From positions 44,024 to 108,023 of the forward strand of contig MU385954.1 in assembly GCA_022497145.1 (NCBI GenBank): DNA of 64,000 nt, in the 5' to 3' direction. A program made the translations under genes and the position numbers. The stretch comes from Rostrohypoxylon terebratum (Eukaryota; Ascomycota; Sordariomycetes; Xylariales; Hypoxylaceae). Position 1 is the stretch's first letter, and each line of letters starts with the position of its first letter. Positions 1 to 11,600 of the stretch are shown one piece after another. The notes beneath the pieces were generated by a model. That model worked only from the letters and a program-made list of their open reading frames with translations, searched no databases and was not told where the DNA came from.

Positions 1-306
1 TCTGCACTTGTCATTTTCTTCGTCATCCATATATACCTCAAGATACGACAGCGTAGACAACAGATAAAAGCCAAAGAGAACGACGTAGAGATGCAGTCAG
101 TAACAGAAGCCCGAGAACAACCCTCAGAAGGACCGACGTCACACTCACCAGCATCTAAGTTGGGAGTTGACAACTCCAATGTACCCGCTGAAATAAAACC
201 AGGCATTGTTCGTAAAGAAAAAGAGACTGCCAACAAACCCCATTCGTCTAAGAAGGTGACCTTCGTAGACCTGTCTGAATTGGAAGAAATAGATTTAGAT
301 AAATAG
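1..306 (+). CDS. C-terminal end of a single-pass membrane protein (partial)
   Basis: The reading frame is open from the first base, so the gene starts before the window. The visible 101 residues begin with a hydrophobic stretch (SALVIFFVIHIYL), which is the end of a transmembrane helix. A basic stop-transfer stretch (KIRQRRQQIKAK) follows, then a polar Ser/Glu/Lys-rich tail ending in an acidic cluster (ELEEIDLDK) before TAG. This layout fits a type I protein with a cytosolic tail. No domain is visible in this fragment and the function is unknown. It is real coding sequence rather than chance because an ATG-independent frame with clear membrane topology runs in from the edge. Confidence 0.6.
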   Translation, partial: SALVIFFVIHIYLKIRQRRQQIKAKENDVEMQSVTEAREQPSEGPTSHSPASKLGVDNSNVPAEIKPGIVRKEKETANKPHSSKKVTFVDLSELEEIDLDK

Positions 307-742
307 GTACCTACCTGGTAAGTGGTTGAAACAAGAGGGAGTAAAAGTATAGGTAGGTAATAGTTATCTTAGGTTTATAAACAATGTCATACTTGGCTTT
401 ATTTTCATAAACTCATCAGTGTTTATTTTAAAATGTGCACAAATACAAAGAGTGGCTTGTTTTAACTAAGGAACTGTCAATGTATGTACCAGGACTGATA
501 AAAAAGGAGTCCAGTAGCCGTAATGGACCTTTTGAATACTATGTACCTATGCGTGTATTCATATAAATCGCTTGATATTGTCGTGATGTATAACACGGCA
601 GTTAATATAGAGCTTCTTCATGGCAGTACAGTTTGCTAAGAAACCATCAAGAGATCGCTAGGAGGCTCCTAGGCAAGACGAGGCTCTTTGTCGATCGCCT
701 AGGACCTTATACCCCTGGCAGATCCCAAGATACCAGATACCG

Positions 743-850
743 TAGGCTTTAGTCGTAGGAACCCATGGGTACCTATCAGAACCCATAGGTTTTTTCGAAA
801 AACCTATGGGGTACCCAAGCGTGGGTTATGGGTTAAAAAGCAGAAGCCTA
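743..850. mobile_element. MITE copy 1 (108 bp, hAT-like) with 8-bp TSD
   Basis: The element starts TAGGCTTTAGTCG and ends AGCAGAAGCCTA, so its tips are inverted repeats (TAGGCTT/AAGCCTA). It is flanked on both sides by the same 8 bases, AGATACCG, at 735-742 and 851-858; this is a target-site duplication. The interior is made of nested palindromes built on ACCCATGGGT and ACCTATGGGT. Its two ends match the ends of the 244-bp copy at 12166-12409, which lies in the opposite orientation. It has no coding capacity. An 8-bp duplication is typical of hAT transposons, so hAT is the likely superfamily (inference). Confidence 0.85.
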
Positions 851-870
851 AGATACCGAAGAGCTCAGCA

Positions 871-873
<3 letters not shown>

Positions 874-902
<29 letters not shown>
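874..902 (+). repeat. Homopolymer A29
   Basis: A run of 29 consecutive A residues begins 24 bases after the MITE. It may be a simple microsatellite or the tail of an old retroposed copy; no retroposed body is visible to its left apart from the MITE. Confidence 0.9.
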
Positions 903-904
<2 letters not shown>

Positions 905-2539
905 AATAGATACAACTCCGTCATTCTGCCGGAGATAATAGCCAGCCAGCCCCAGGTAACCGGCGCTAACCGATAGAAACGCATCTAGCACATCATATCG
1001 GTGCTGGAAATAGAATATAAACACGAGAATACCAAGGCAGGCAGTGTGTGTATTGCCAGCGTGCCAAACGACCCAAGTCTCGTTTCTGTCTTAGTAGGTA
1101 GGTAGGTAGGTAATTATGGTGCAAAGTATATACACACTGTAGCCAAATTCTTCTCACGACAGTATCACCTCTAAAAAGATAGGCCGGGGTTTAGATAAGT
1201 TCGTTCTTGTAAGCCTATAGTTACACAACATGTTTTATCGGTAATTGGGAGGAGCCTCTCGAATGGAAGACAATGACGCGGACATACTATACTGCTGGTT
1301 ATGATCATGAGGATTATCGAGGCTTCGGGGCTAGGTAATTATAGAAGTTGAGAAGAGATAACTTCGGTTGTACGTGGAAAGTCTTGTTAATGTATCAGTT
1401 GTCCTTTCGTTTCATCGCTGAATTTCAAAGAGGAAACACCTAGATTTTCATGTTATGGACCTACTGGTGCTTCATGCACCGACAATCCCACTTGCTTTTG
1501 CGCAGAGTAACTTGTCTTCCCACATCTTGTCCTTCATCCGCCCGCGGAAGTATTCAGAGGGGGTTTCCTTCGGACGATAGGCAGCGAGCCGAACAATCAT
1601 GTTCATTGTTTAGCAGACGAAGAGGGGCAGGCACTGAGTCTCGCTGAATTGAAACTGAATTGAAACTGATGAATCCCCTAAACTTTCACACTTCTGAGGA
1701 TTACCATTCATCTAATAGAGCAATCATGGTAACTTCGGAGCTCAAACAGCGAGAAGAAGAAGTGGCGTCTAGGCCTCCCGCAGAACAGAGTATTGATCGC
1801 CGTCAACATCCATGGGTCGAGGTTTAACTCCAGCGCCCGTCGTTGCGCAGATGGGCTGATGGGTCCATGGCGTACTTAGTACATAAAGACCAGCATTAGC
1901 TTGGGTCCTGTGATACTGGGGACTTGGAAGTGATGAGGCTTGGACGAGGGGTTCTGTTGAACATGTTGTTCAAGCCCTAAGTAGGAGTAGGTAAGGATTT
2001 GATCAAGCCCCTAGCCTGGATTGAAATATGTAAGATAGAATTGTTCAATATGATCATTTGTCATTTATGATATGATAACCTGCTTATGACTATATGTTTT
2101 GCTTTTGATCTGTAGCACACCTACGACCTTCCAACCCCCCGGGAGGAAAAAAAGGCTCAAACAGAATGAGTAAGTACCCGCCGTGAATTTTGCTTTTCTG
2201 ATTTCAAGCATCCTATCACCATCCTCCAAAATCAACAAGGGTTCTACCTACAAGGGTTAACTCGCATACCAATGAAAAGGCGAGATTCCGTTCGCCTATC
2301 TTCCAACAAATCCCACAAAACACGACTATCTCCGATCCACCTAGGTCCTACATATCTGGCTAGGGACCTAGGTGTGCTGTTATATCAAGCCTATCACGTC
2401 GCCCCGCGCGCGGGAAAAGCCCTAGCTAGCTGGAACCGATCAATCAGAGTCCCCGGATCGTGAACCACGTGCCCCGGCTACGTCCCTCCCCCCCTGCGGC
2501 GTCACACTCAGCGGTCGTGCGGGGGCGGCTGATCACCGC

Positions 2540-4879
2540 CTAGGCCTTGCTCTTCTCAAGCTCCTTCTCTTCCACCACCTCCTCAGCTCTCTCCTCCGAC
2601 AGGCTCCTCCGGTATCGCCTCGTCCGCCCCTCAGCCCCCGCAGTTGCTACAGCCAGGTATACCGACCCCGGCCTAGCTCTCTCGCCTAGGATCGAGGCAC
2701 GTTTGCCTGGGGCGGGCGAGCTGTGTCTAGCCTGCTCCCTACCCTCGGGCGTCTTGTCGGCGGGGGCCCCGGTGGAAGGACCAGCAATAGCAGCAACGTT
2801 AACGTCGTCGTCCCCACTGGGAGGACCGCCTTCCAGGTCTCTAAGTGCCTTCTCGCGGCTATCAGTCTCGTCGTGTTCCTCGAGTTTTTCCTGCCTCTCG
2901 CCAATTTCCCTCAGGTTCTTCTTCGCAGCTTCGGACACGCCGCCGGGTACGCCACCAGACTGCGTTAGGCTGAATGGCCTCAACCCTTTCGACGCGTTAT
3001 TGCTCTGCGGTCTCTCGAAAGACCGTTGCCTCTCCCTCCAGGGAGGGCTCTTCGTCGGGCTGGCGATCGGAGCCTGGCCTGTCTGGTCCGTCGATATCTT
3101 GCTGAGCAACGGGCGGATGGCCCTCCTCCCTCTCACGCTCTCGGCGAGCCATCTTTCGATGCTGATGCGTCTAGGCGCCGCGGACGACCCGCCAGGTGTC
3201 TTTTGGCGTAACCTCTCCCTCTCGGCTTCCATACGCCTCTCGATCTCCGAGAGCGCGATGTCGTTCAGCGGGATGATGATGTCGCTGTCCCCCGACTGCG
3301 AGCCGACGGGATCCTGCCAGTCCGCGTCATCGAGGAGCTCGGTGTAGCGACGCGGTTTCATGAGCTTCTTCTGCTGCGACGCGTGCTCGAACTCCGCTCT
3401 CCCCCTCTTCCCCTTCTGGCCGCCGCCTCCTGCCTTCTCCTCCCACGTATTGTGCAGCAAGTCCAGGCCCGGCATGAATTCTGATAGTATGCTTCTGTGG
3501 CGGAAGTCGTGAGTTTCGTCGTCGCGCGGCCACTCCCCGTCCTCGGCGTCGAGGTCGTACGCGCGCTTCTCCAGCGGCGACATCTGCCATCGCCTGCAGC
3601 GGGCCACCAGCTTGGCGACACGCATCCCGCTCCCATTCGACGCGCCCTTCTGGACCGCGGCCCACAGGGCCCACCAGTCCCTCATGCGTGGATAACGTGT
3701 CATGTGCCTAGTGAGCATCGCTTTCCACTGTTCGTCCTCCTTGCAGCAGCAGAAATGCGCAGCCACGTACTCGGCCCACGCGGGAAGCCTAGCCGCCTTG
3801 TCGAACCCCAAGATCGCCGACACCTTGCCGTCGCGGATCACTACATTGTAAGTCGATACGTCGCCGTGCGTCAACAGCACCGGCGCTGACTCGGGCATGT
3901 AATCTTTGAGCGTCTGAATTACGATTTCGTGCACGTTGTTCTCCTTCAGTTTGGCCCGTATAGAGTCCCATAACTGCTCGTCGTTCGCGAACGGTCCGAA
4001 CCCGTCGTGCTGCGTGCCCAAGAGGATGTCGTGTCCCCACACAGGGCCGCCTGACAGACTCGAGATGGAATCTGCTACGCACAGCCGCCATCGGGCCATG
4101 TATCGTGCCACCTCCTTCGCGATCTTCTCCCGCTGATCTTGGTCCAGGTCCCACCATAAATCGTATAACCGCTCCCCCTCCACCTTTTCCGAAATAGTGA
4201 TCACCTTTCCACTCTCTTTCCAGCCTGCGAGCACGTGGGGCACGGGCACGTTCGATCTTCTGAGAAGCTGGGTAGCTCGGACCAAAGTGACCTCAGGCTG
4301 CTCCGGACCTTGGTCATCGATTGATTCGGTCAAGATGTATTTATCGCCGAGAGACCAGGTATGCATGTTGGGGTCGTTGTAGCTGAGCCGCAGACTCCCC
4401 TTGAACGGAAGCGAGTCGATAGCAGTGCAGTACGGCGTCGTGCAGGCGGGGCAAATATCCTGAACGTCACCTATTTCGAAGAAATCTTCGTCTATGAGTT
4501 TTGCCTGGCTGAACTTTTGCTCGCCCTTTTTACTGGCCCTTTCCGGTCGTTCCGCCGCTTGGATATTCCCATTCATTAGAAGGTTTCGTCCCATAATCCA
4601 ATCTATGACGTGCTGCATGTTGGGCAACCTTTTTAACCTTGATCGGCCGAGGTTCATCAAATCTAATACAGCATCAGCTGCAGCGTCCGCGGCGTCCGTC
4701 TCATTTCCTTCCTCGATTTCCACTATGTAATCAGTACGAAAATCATCTAGCTCGCCAGCTATCTCTTCGAAAGGTAGTAAATCGTTAAGAGAGTCATCGT
4801 CCGCCAGCGCAACTGCATCCCTGCCGTCATCGCTAACAAAGCCTCCCGAAGGCTGCTTTGTCTCTCTGATTTCTGACAT
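2540..4879 (-). CDS. APH/choline-kinase-fold protein with long disordered tail, possible pseudokinase
   Basis: The product is 779 residues from a single exon. Residues about 180-380 have the aminoglycoside-phosphotransferase (APH) fold: an N-lobe ending near ISEKVEGERLYDLWW, then the Brenner-type catalytic loop LLTHGDVSTYN with Asp340 and Asn345. The following strand reads AILGFDKAARLPAWAEY, where the family usually has I-I-D-W-E; the metal-binding Asp is therefore Gly358. ATP phosphotransfer may be lost, or Asp360 may compensate. A CPAC..YC cysteine group lies at 143-151. The last 300 residues are charged, Ser/Pro/Arg-rich and predicted disordered by composition. Fungal APH-fold proteins of this kind are common and mostly uncharacterised. 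The start ATG at 4879 is the first in the frame. No substrate can be named. Confidence 0.85.
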   Translation of the reverse strand: MSEIRETKQPSGGFVSDDGRDAVALADDDSLNDLLPFEEIAGELDDFRTDYIVEIEEGNETDAADAAADAVLDLMNLGRSRLKRLPNMQHVIDWIMGRNLLMNGNIQAAERPERASKKGEQKFSQAKLIDEDFFEIGDVQDICPACTTPYCTAIDSLPFKGSLRLSYNDPNMHTWSLGDKYILTESIDDQGPEQPEVTLVRATQLLRRSNVPVPHVLAGWKESGKVITISEKVEGERLYDLWWDLDQDQREKIAKEVARYMARWRLCVADSISSLSGGPVWGHDILLGTQHDGFGPFANDEQLWDSIRAKLKENNVHEIVIQTLKDYMPESAPVLLTHGDVSTYNVVIRDGKVSAILGFDKAARLPAWAEYVAAHFCCCKEDEQWKAMLTRHMTRYPRMRDWWALWAAVQKGASNGSGMRVAKLVARCRRWQMSPLEKRAYDLDAEDGEWPRDDETHDFRHRSILSEFMPGLDLLHNTWEEKAGGGGQKGKRGRAEFEHASQQKKLMKPRRYTELLDDADWQDPVGSQSGDSDIIIPLNDIALSEIERRMEAERERLRQKTPGGSSAAPRRISIERWLAESVRGRRAIRPLLSKISTDQTGQAPIASPTKSPPWRERQRSFERPQSNNASKGLRPFSLTQSGGVPGGVSEAAKKNLREIGERQEKLEEHDETDSREKALRDLEGGPPSGDDDVNVAAIAGPSTGAPADKTPEGREQARHSSPAPGKRASILGERARPGSVYLAVATAGAEGRTRRYRRSLSEERAEEVVEEKELEKSKA

Positions 4880-6254
4880 AATGCTAGCTTCAGCTCAAGA
4901 TTGATTAGAAATACTTAATCAGGTAAGATTGGATCATTATATAGCGAAAGAAAACGAGAGTGGGATGACTCAAGATGTAAAAGTAAGGTAACTTGGACAA
5001 GCAGCCGCCTGGGATCAAGCAAACAATCTGTATCCATATCCAAAGTGCCTCGATCCTTTTCGGATCTCATGAATGTACAGATACAATTCGACTAAAGTAT
5101 TGATCAACAAAATTCACAATTGATTGTTCTCTGTGTTTCTAGCTTAGTCTTTCTCTATTAACCATATAGATCGCCATAAGTATCGCTTGTACTGGTGTGG
5201 ATCTTGTTGGAATGTCGTGGTAGTTTCATAACAAAGAACGATGATACTCGCAAACGGGGAAAGTCTTCGTCAATTGACTTGCACGGATTGAGGAGCTCAG
5301 AAGTAGAAAGTTGAATGCAAGAATACGAGAAAATATGGCCTTCTCATGTCTCGACAATTGCCGTTTTCCTGTCGAAGGACCAATATCTATAGTGATCGAT
5401 TAGTAAGAAATAAATTCAACAGTGAAACGAAATAAGGATTGGTTGTTATTTAGGTATGGGCTTCTTGTGGGTTGGAATGGCGTACTAGCGATTCTTCAAT
5501 ATCGCACCACTCATCTAGCCATTGCTATGTCATTGCTATAATACCTGTAGAGAAATCAGATAAACATGCGAAATTGGTATAAAAGCAAACCATCATGCGC
5601 TATAGTTAATCAATAGATTGATGAACGTTTGTTGAATTCACTACCACTACTACCACTTATGTACTCGGGTCGCATCAAAGAGAAGAAGAGAACGCCGCCT
5701 TCTAAGATGTCAAAAAGGTTTGCTTAACTCCGAATGTGATTAAGAATCGGAAGTCGAAGAGAAGCGAAACCAACTCCCCATTTCCTCCGTAGCCACCCTC
5801 GCTCGTAAGCGTGATAAAATAATATGGTGTATCATGTATGAGGAATATTACATAGCAAGAACAGAATACCCCATCCCCTTCCCGGTGAAAAGCAACGCAA
5901 TATGCAGGATGCTATTAAGTGTCAAAAAAAATGCCTATCAATGCTTCGTCAAAATCTAAGGTCGCTTTAGGGAAAGAAAATCGAATAGAAGGGTGAAGGT
6001 AGAAGAGGGCTTCTGCGATCGAGTAGAGCGGGAGTGGCGTAAATTTGTAGGTTCATAATTGAGAAGGGAAAAAAAAGATAATGCTCAGTCCACCCCGCCA
6101 AAAAAGGATGAAGCGTAAGCATGACGGCGACAACGCCATACCAAGAGTGGTATCGAATTATCCGACTTCCGATAGCCGTGCCCCGAATCCACCCTGATGG
6201 AAAAAAAGTTAAGATTCAATTCCCCTTCCCCCCATTTTATCGTTTTCCCAAGTT
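4880..6254. other. Intergenic spacer between two minus-strand genes
   Basis: This holds the promoter of the APH-fold gene (right of 4879) and the 3' region of the methyltransferase gene. I see no further gene, repeat or RNA signal in it. Confidence 0.5.
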
Positions 6255-7475
6255 TCATGCCAAAGGTTTCTCCGCGATGATCCGATATGTTGTTGTGATT
6301 AGGCGCATGTTATCCATCTGTACAAATGCTTGGCCGTCCAAACATAACCTATCCATGAGAATCTTGAAGTGCGGCGGCAATGCGTGTAATCGAACGAGGC
6401 CGTGGATGACGCGTCTTACGGAGCGGAAGTAGATATCGACCTTGTCGATGAGCGGGGCTTGTAGGCCGTCTATGCTGGGGTTATCCGACCTTGTGACGGT
6501 GAAGCCGGCATCTATGAGGGCCTTCTCAAAACTTGCTGGTGTCGGGGTGCCCACAGCGCCGATCAGAGGCTTAACGCGGCGCATTAGTCCCGCATGGACG
6601 GGATCCTCCGGCTTGTACGGCGGCAGGCTGACCCAATCTAGCAGCGAGAATTTGGCGCCAGGCTTTAGCACACGGAAAATCTCTCTGAACGTAGCAGAGG
6701 GATCCTTGCAGAGACTGAGCGCCTGGATCTCGTAGAAAGCATCGAAAGACTCGTCAGGAAATGGCAAAGGCAAATTGTTCTGGTCATGTACCACGAACTC
6801 ATTGCTGAAACCGCACCGATCATTCCATTCCTTAGCCTGCGCAATCTGATTCGCGTCGATATTCAAACCAGTCACATGAGCTCCGCTGAAGCTCGTCATG
6901 TGAGCGGCGACGCGTCCACGACCGCAACCGAGATCTAGTACCTTCATACCCTCCTTCAATCCAATATCCCTTGCGACAGATTCCTCATATAGAAGTTGGT
7001 TGTCTAAGACAGACGCTTTCTTGTCCATCAACGGTGGGATGTACATCTTCTCGACATCCCCAAGACTGCAAAGATGGTTTAACACTGAGTAATAAGAGCG
7101 AAGACAGTCGCCGACACGTTCCTGATAATTGGGGCCAAAGGCCTTGACCATCTCATCCTCGTTGGCCCAATCTAGGTTATAGATTTCATACGATGCCATG
7201 AAGTCATCAACCTCCTTAGGGGTTAGGTTATGGATGTGCTTGAAGGCCTTGAGAATGGTCTTCCACCTCTTGGTTTGGACGGAGCGGTCAACTTGAGACT
7301 GGCCGTCATGACTGGCATGGTGGCGCTTTGATAGAGACGATGGTGTACGAAGTTGAGAAGCAAGTTTGACCTTCTCGGTACTCGTCTGACTAGAACGAGA
7401 ACTATCGCTACTATCGTTCCGACCCGGTATCGCAGGCGCGATAGGAGGTTGTGATGCAGTTACTGCAGTAGCCAT
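6255..7475 (-). CDS. SAM-dependent methyltransferase, sterol C-24 methyltransferase-like
   Basis: This is a single-exon protein of 406 residues. A Ser/Thr-rich N-terminal extension (about 1-60) is followed by the class I methyltransferase core. SAM-binding motif I is LDLGCGRGRVAAH at about 180-192, followed by HVTGLNIDANQI and the post-motif FDAFYEIQAL. The C-terminal third (KPEDPVHAGLMRRVKPLIG onward) resembles the sterol methyltransferase C-terminal domain. The aromatic sterol-binding stretch typical of Erg6 (a Y-E-Y-G-W-G type motif) is not present before motif I; the corresponding region reads LNHLCSLGDVEKMY. It is therefore probably a paralogue acting on a sterol-like, triterpenoid or other lipid substrate rather than the housekeeping ERG6. 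No N-terminal membrane helix is obvious. ATG at 7475 is used because it precedes the whole conserved region. Confidence 0.85.
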   Translation of the reverse strand: MATAVTASQPPIAPAIPGRNDSSDSSRSSQTSTEKVKLASQLRTPSSLSKRHHASHDGQSQVDRSVQTKRWKTILKAFKHIHNLTPKEVDDFMASYEIYNLDWANEDEMVKAFGPNYQERVGDCLRSYYSVLNHLCSLGDVEKMYIPPLMDKKASVLDNQLLYEESVARDIGLKEGMKVLDLGCGRGRVAAHMTSFSGAHVTGLNIDANQIAQAKEWNDRCGFSNEFVVHDQNNLPLPFPDESFDAFYEIQALSLCKDPSATFREIFRVLKPGAKFSLLDWVSLPPYKPEDPVHAGLMRRVKPLIGAVGTPTPASFEKALIDAGFTVTRSDNPSIDGLQAPLIDKVDIYFRSVRRVIHGLVRLHALPPHFKILMDRLCLDGQAFVQMDNMRLITTTYRIIAEKPLA

Positions 7476-8010
7476 TGGCGCTTCCCACGACTACTGGTAC
7501 TCTGAAAAGAAGGGATGAAAACTAGGGATTGGTAAGCTTTGTTGACGGGTGGTGTGTGAGGTATGCAGCCGGGCTGTGTTCTGTACCTGCGTCTGCGAAT
7601 AGGATATCGGTCTGTGCGTGCGAGTGTGTGCGTATAGGGTGAATGAGGTATGCGTATATGTGGGCTACAGGAGGTTGTGTCTGGGTATTGCGTAGTCTGC
7701 TCGCGCGGACAGACAGATCTTGTTACGAGAAAGGTAGGTAAGGTAAAGTAGGTACCTAGGGATGTGAAGCTATGTGGAATGTTGTGTTGAGTCTCATATA
7801 AACACAGACGCGCCACTCGGTTTTCTAGAAATCACCTTTGACTCAGGTGTGTTGTTTTTATTTTATTTCTTTTTTTTTCCGAGGGACCCAGTTAGCTCTA
7901 GGTAGATCGGCCTTCAAGTGCTACTAGGTACTAGGTAGGTATTTCCCGTCGTATGATGAAGGGGGGGGAAATAGGTTTGCTCCGAGCGACCCGAAGGAAT
8001 GAATGTGTCG

Positions 8011-8050
8011 TGTAGGTAAGTGTAGGTAAGTGTAGGTAAGTGTAGGTAGG
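8011..8050 (+). repeat. Tandem decamer TGTAGGTAAG x4
   Basis: Three perfect copies of TGTAGGTAAG followed by a fourth with one change at its ninth base. Confidence 0.95.
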
Positions 8051-8583
8051 TACATATAGTAGGTAGAGGTAGGCAGGTTATGTAGTGCGGATGCAGAAAT
8101 TCGAGGTAATAATGGAAAAACGATGGGTAAAGATGGGTTCGGGTCACAAGCCAGACAGCCACAACAATGTAAGTAGAGCAAAGCGAAGCTAACAAGAAGC
8201 TGAAGGAGCTCTGAGTCGAGGAGTCAAGGAGTTAGGGAGTTCAGTGGTGTGCATGTGCACCCCTTTCGTAATAGAAAATGAACGAAGCAGGTCAGGGAAA
8301 AAAAAAGACAGGGCTGCTCCGGTACGGATACGATTCCAGTACTATGGATGTATTGAAAAACAGGATAATAATCTAGGTCTGGGTTCAACTATCCTTAAGG
8401 CGGATCGAATTGATGTCCCGAGATGGGATGGCGAGATTTGGTGACTTAATGGTTGTAACCTGTCAACTGTTATTTTGTCATTGGTAGGACGACGTTTGTT
8501 TCTAAAACGATGTAAATGTTGGTAAATGCTTTGAAAAAAAATTCTTGGTGTAATGTGGTGTAATGTGTAATGCGCTGGTCACT

Positions 8584-8618
8584 GGTTGCTGGTTGCTGGT
8601 TGCTGGTTGCTGGTTGCT
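8584..8618 (+). repeat. Tandem heptamer GGTTGCT x5
   Basis: Five perfect head-to-tail copies of GGTTGCT, followed by a decayed partial unit (GTTGCCGTTGCT). Confidence 0.95.
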
Positions 8619-11600
8619 GTTGCCGTTGCTAGTGGGCTTCTTGTGACTGGCGATTGCCTTACCTTGAACATTCATGATGTATGATGGATGTATGGTGTAC
8701 ATGAGGGTTAAATGTATCATGTATCCATATATAAAGCCTGGAGATATGTACTACTTCCATGTTCGAGTACTTACTTAATTCCGACATTAGGTACTACTAG
8801 GCAGCTGGGTAGGTAGAATTTACATCCACTATATGTACCCAGTTACATATCTAATAGTTTAAATAATAAATTGATCATTTTAAAGTTGGCTGTTGCTAAC
8901 GGTTAGGCTTTTGAATTGGTCGATCGGATTGGTTTACCAAAAGACCATCAACAACTTAATAGGAAGACTGAACACATCCGGTCGGTCGGTCCTTCCCACT
9001 TTCCACTTTTCCACTTTCCCCCACCAGGTCTATTCCCACTTCTTCGGAGAGGTCGGGCGCGCCTCGCTCTTTTTTTTTCCCCATGGATAGCCACTTATTT
9101 CCGGCCTCGCATTGGAAATTACAACCTGCAGGTGTAGGCGTTAAAATCTATGTAGCTGTGTAGGTATTGTATTGTACCTAGCAGTAGCCCTGGAGGTTCT
9201 CATATCATCAATTATCAATTACATATGTCATAGGTACCTACCTAGTACCTACTAGGTAAGAGAGGTCGGATATATTTCTTGCAAGTTAGAACAGAAGCTA
9301 CAGCCGTAGTTAACACCTGCGGCAACAACAAACCTTGCAGCCACATATGATTTTGATAAACGTTAATAACATGAACATGAATTTCTACACTCGGATCTAA
9401 TGGATGTAGGTATCTTTCCATCTTTTTTCCCACCTTTTCCATCCATGGATGCATTGGTACCTAGTAGGTATATCACAATTGACCACCACTCCTTTTTTTT
9501 CACCTATATATCTACATATGCCATATACCTCTCTATTTCAGGTAGTTAGATCATTTTCCCGATGCGCCATTTCTCTCAAGGCTTAACATCACCCTCGCTT
9601 ATGCCGGAAATGAGTCACTTACCGACTCTTCCTTTGTGCCCCTCTCCGATTTCTTTGATTTATCCATCACAATTACAGGCTTTGTATGTACCCTCCTCCC
9701 TTTATTACATTGTTTCTGGATCCTTCTACCTCTCCTCTCCTCTCCTCTCCCATCCTATCCCCAGTCTCGTAGTTCCGCTTTTCCCTTGTTTACGCCTATC
9801 GTATCTCCACCCGCGGCTTTGCCGGGACCGGACCCTCGGATATGCTTATGGGGCCGTCGCTTAGAAATCCATACTCATCGTCTTTTCTAACCTTTTCTCT
9901 TTTTTTTTTCAATCTCGTGATTCCATACAGTAGCTCAATAATACCATCTAACCGTGTTCAGCATTCGTTTTACACCTTTAAGTCGCATTACATGTTTCTG
10001 ACCTATGACCTAGTACTAATCCTACCTACATTCGGAGTTGCGGTATCCAGTATCTCCCCCGGTCACATTCGCAAAAGCGATGTCGATCGCCGTAAATCCG
10101 CAAATTCTGTGACTAATAAAGCTATCATATTCTTGCCACTATAGTAGTGGACCGAGCGACCATCATCGGGTCATCTCGGATCGGAGATCGTGAGCCAGAC
10201 GTGGAACCACCACACCTTTACTCGTGAATCGTGAAGCAATTCTGTCTCACTTCACCTTCTTTACCCCCCCTTTCCTTTCTGCTCTTCTTGGCCTCCTACA
10301 TGGAGTAGGTAAACTTCAAGTTTTTGTTAGGTGTTGAAGTGAAAACAATTTTGTTGACTCTCATTAGACGAATGTTGTATCAGCCGATTTTTCATAGGGC
10401 CCCAATATGGTGGTTTGAAATGCGACGTTGATGAAACCACTTTTCGACCTTCCTGAGTTGTTGACCTTATATCTAATCAACATCCAATCAGGGGGTCAGA
10501 ATCCTTCAAATATTCTCATTTAGGCATGCGGCTCTTCAAAGTGCTGCTGAAGACGTCGAATTAAACTTTTAGTTGCATCGCCACGTTCCTAAGTGATTCG
10601 GTTCCAGAGTGACGCTCCATTGGATCTTGGCTGTGTATTACTGTATCTTGTCCGGATCGGCACCAGCAAGTCATGGGACTGCAAGATCCGACGTAGAACG
10701 CGTGGCAAGCGGACGGGCTGTGCCGAGATCCCAAGCAAGCGAGGATAAAGAGATCTCGAACTAGTTCCTGACAAACCCCAAAGGAGAAGTCGAGCCAAGG
10801 TGAACGAACTCCCATTCGAAGATGGGGTCGAATGAGATGCCGCGCGTCATGGGGCTAGAGGAACGATCCCATTGGCACCAAATTCATTAATAACCAGGAA
10901 GAACTGTGACTTTCCGGCATATCCTAAATATATAGATATACGAAGTAAGCTCCCCTAGCTCCCTATTCCTTGTATTCCTCGTTAGCTGCGAGGCCTTAAA
11001 ATGTACCTAGGTAGTTGGTTAAATACCCCTGAATATCTATACTCGGTGCCAAAATCCAAGAAAGTCGATTATCTACGTACCTAGTAGGTACTTGCCTATT
11101 ATAAGTATCATATACCTACACCGGGAAACCCGCGATCATACGATGTTTAGATATAAGTACCTACCCATCCTTCGAATTGGAGAAGCCATTGCTTCTCACG
11201 AACCTCTAGCAACTAGGGGTGAATAGACATATTACATAACACAAACTGGTTTGTGGCATTTATCGAAGATGGATGTTAGGCTACTAATTTTTGATATATG
11301 TTACATCCCTATACCTTTAACCTAATCATAGCCGCATATCACTCTTACTTTGCAGCAGTAGGGCCTGACGCTAGCTATGGAAATACCTGAGAGTTACATA
11401 GGTACTTTACCGGATCACGAGATACTCTATTATCCTGCAATCAGAGGAGACCCGATCATAGCCTCAGACTTCCATATGCATATACCTACATTATGCGACG
11501 CAAACAGCCGTTCTCCCCCGACGCCCCAATCTAGCCACAAGATGCCTAGTATCGTGCCATGCTTTCTGTTTCTTATTACGACAAGTATTGACCTATGATA

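Larger units (their letters stand above)
307..2539. other. Intergenic spacer with MITE copy 1 and an A-run
   Basis: No gene is supported here. Short ATG frames exist near 1450-1647 and 2272-2463 but they have no recognisable domain or splice context. The spacer holds a 108-bp MITE at 743-850 and a run of 29 A residues at 874-902. It also holds several TAGGTAGGTA-type motifs, for example near 1096-1112. Confidence 0.6.

Noticed and set aside
2547..3347. Plus-strand frame of 266 codons antisense to the APH-fold gene
   Set aside because: It lies wholly inside the GC-rich, Ser/Arg-rich tail of the minus-strand gene, where antisense frames stay open because of codon composition; no domain is visible.
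7460..7816. 118-codon minus-strand frame overlapping the start of the methyltransferase gene
   Set aside because: Low-complexity peptide in the presumed leader/promoter. It could be an upstream frame but has no coding features.
8011..8618. CRISPR-like array
   Set aside because: The repeats are plain head-to-tail microsatellites without spacers, and the genome is fungal.
9562..10144. Overlapping plus-strand frames of 84-100 codons
   Set aside because: They arise from pyrimidine-rich DNA and give Ser/Leu/Pro-rich peptides without homology-like pattern.
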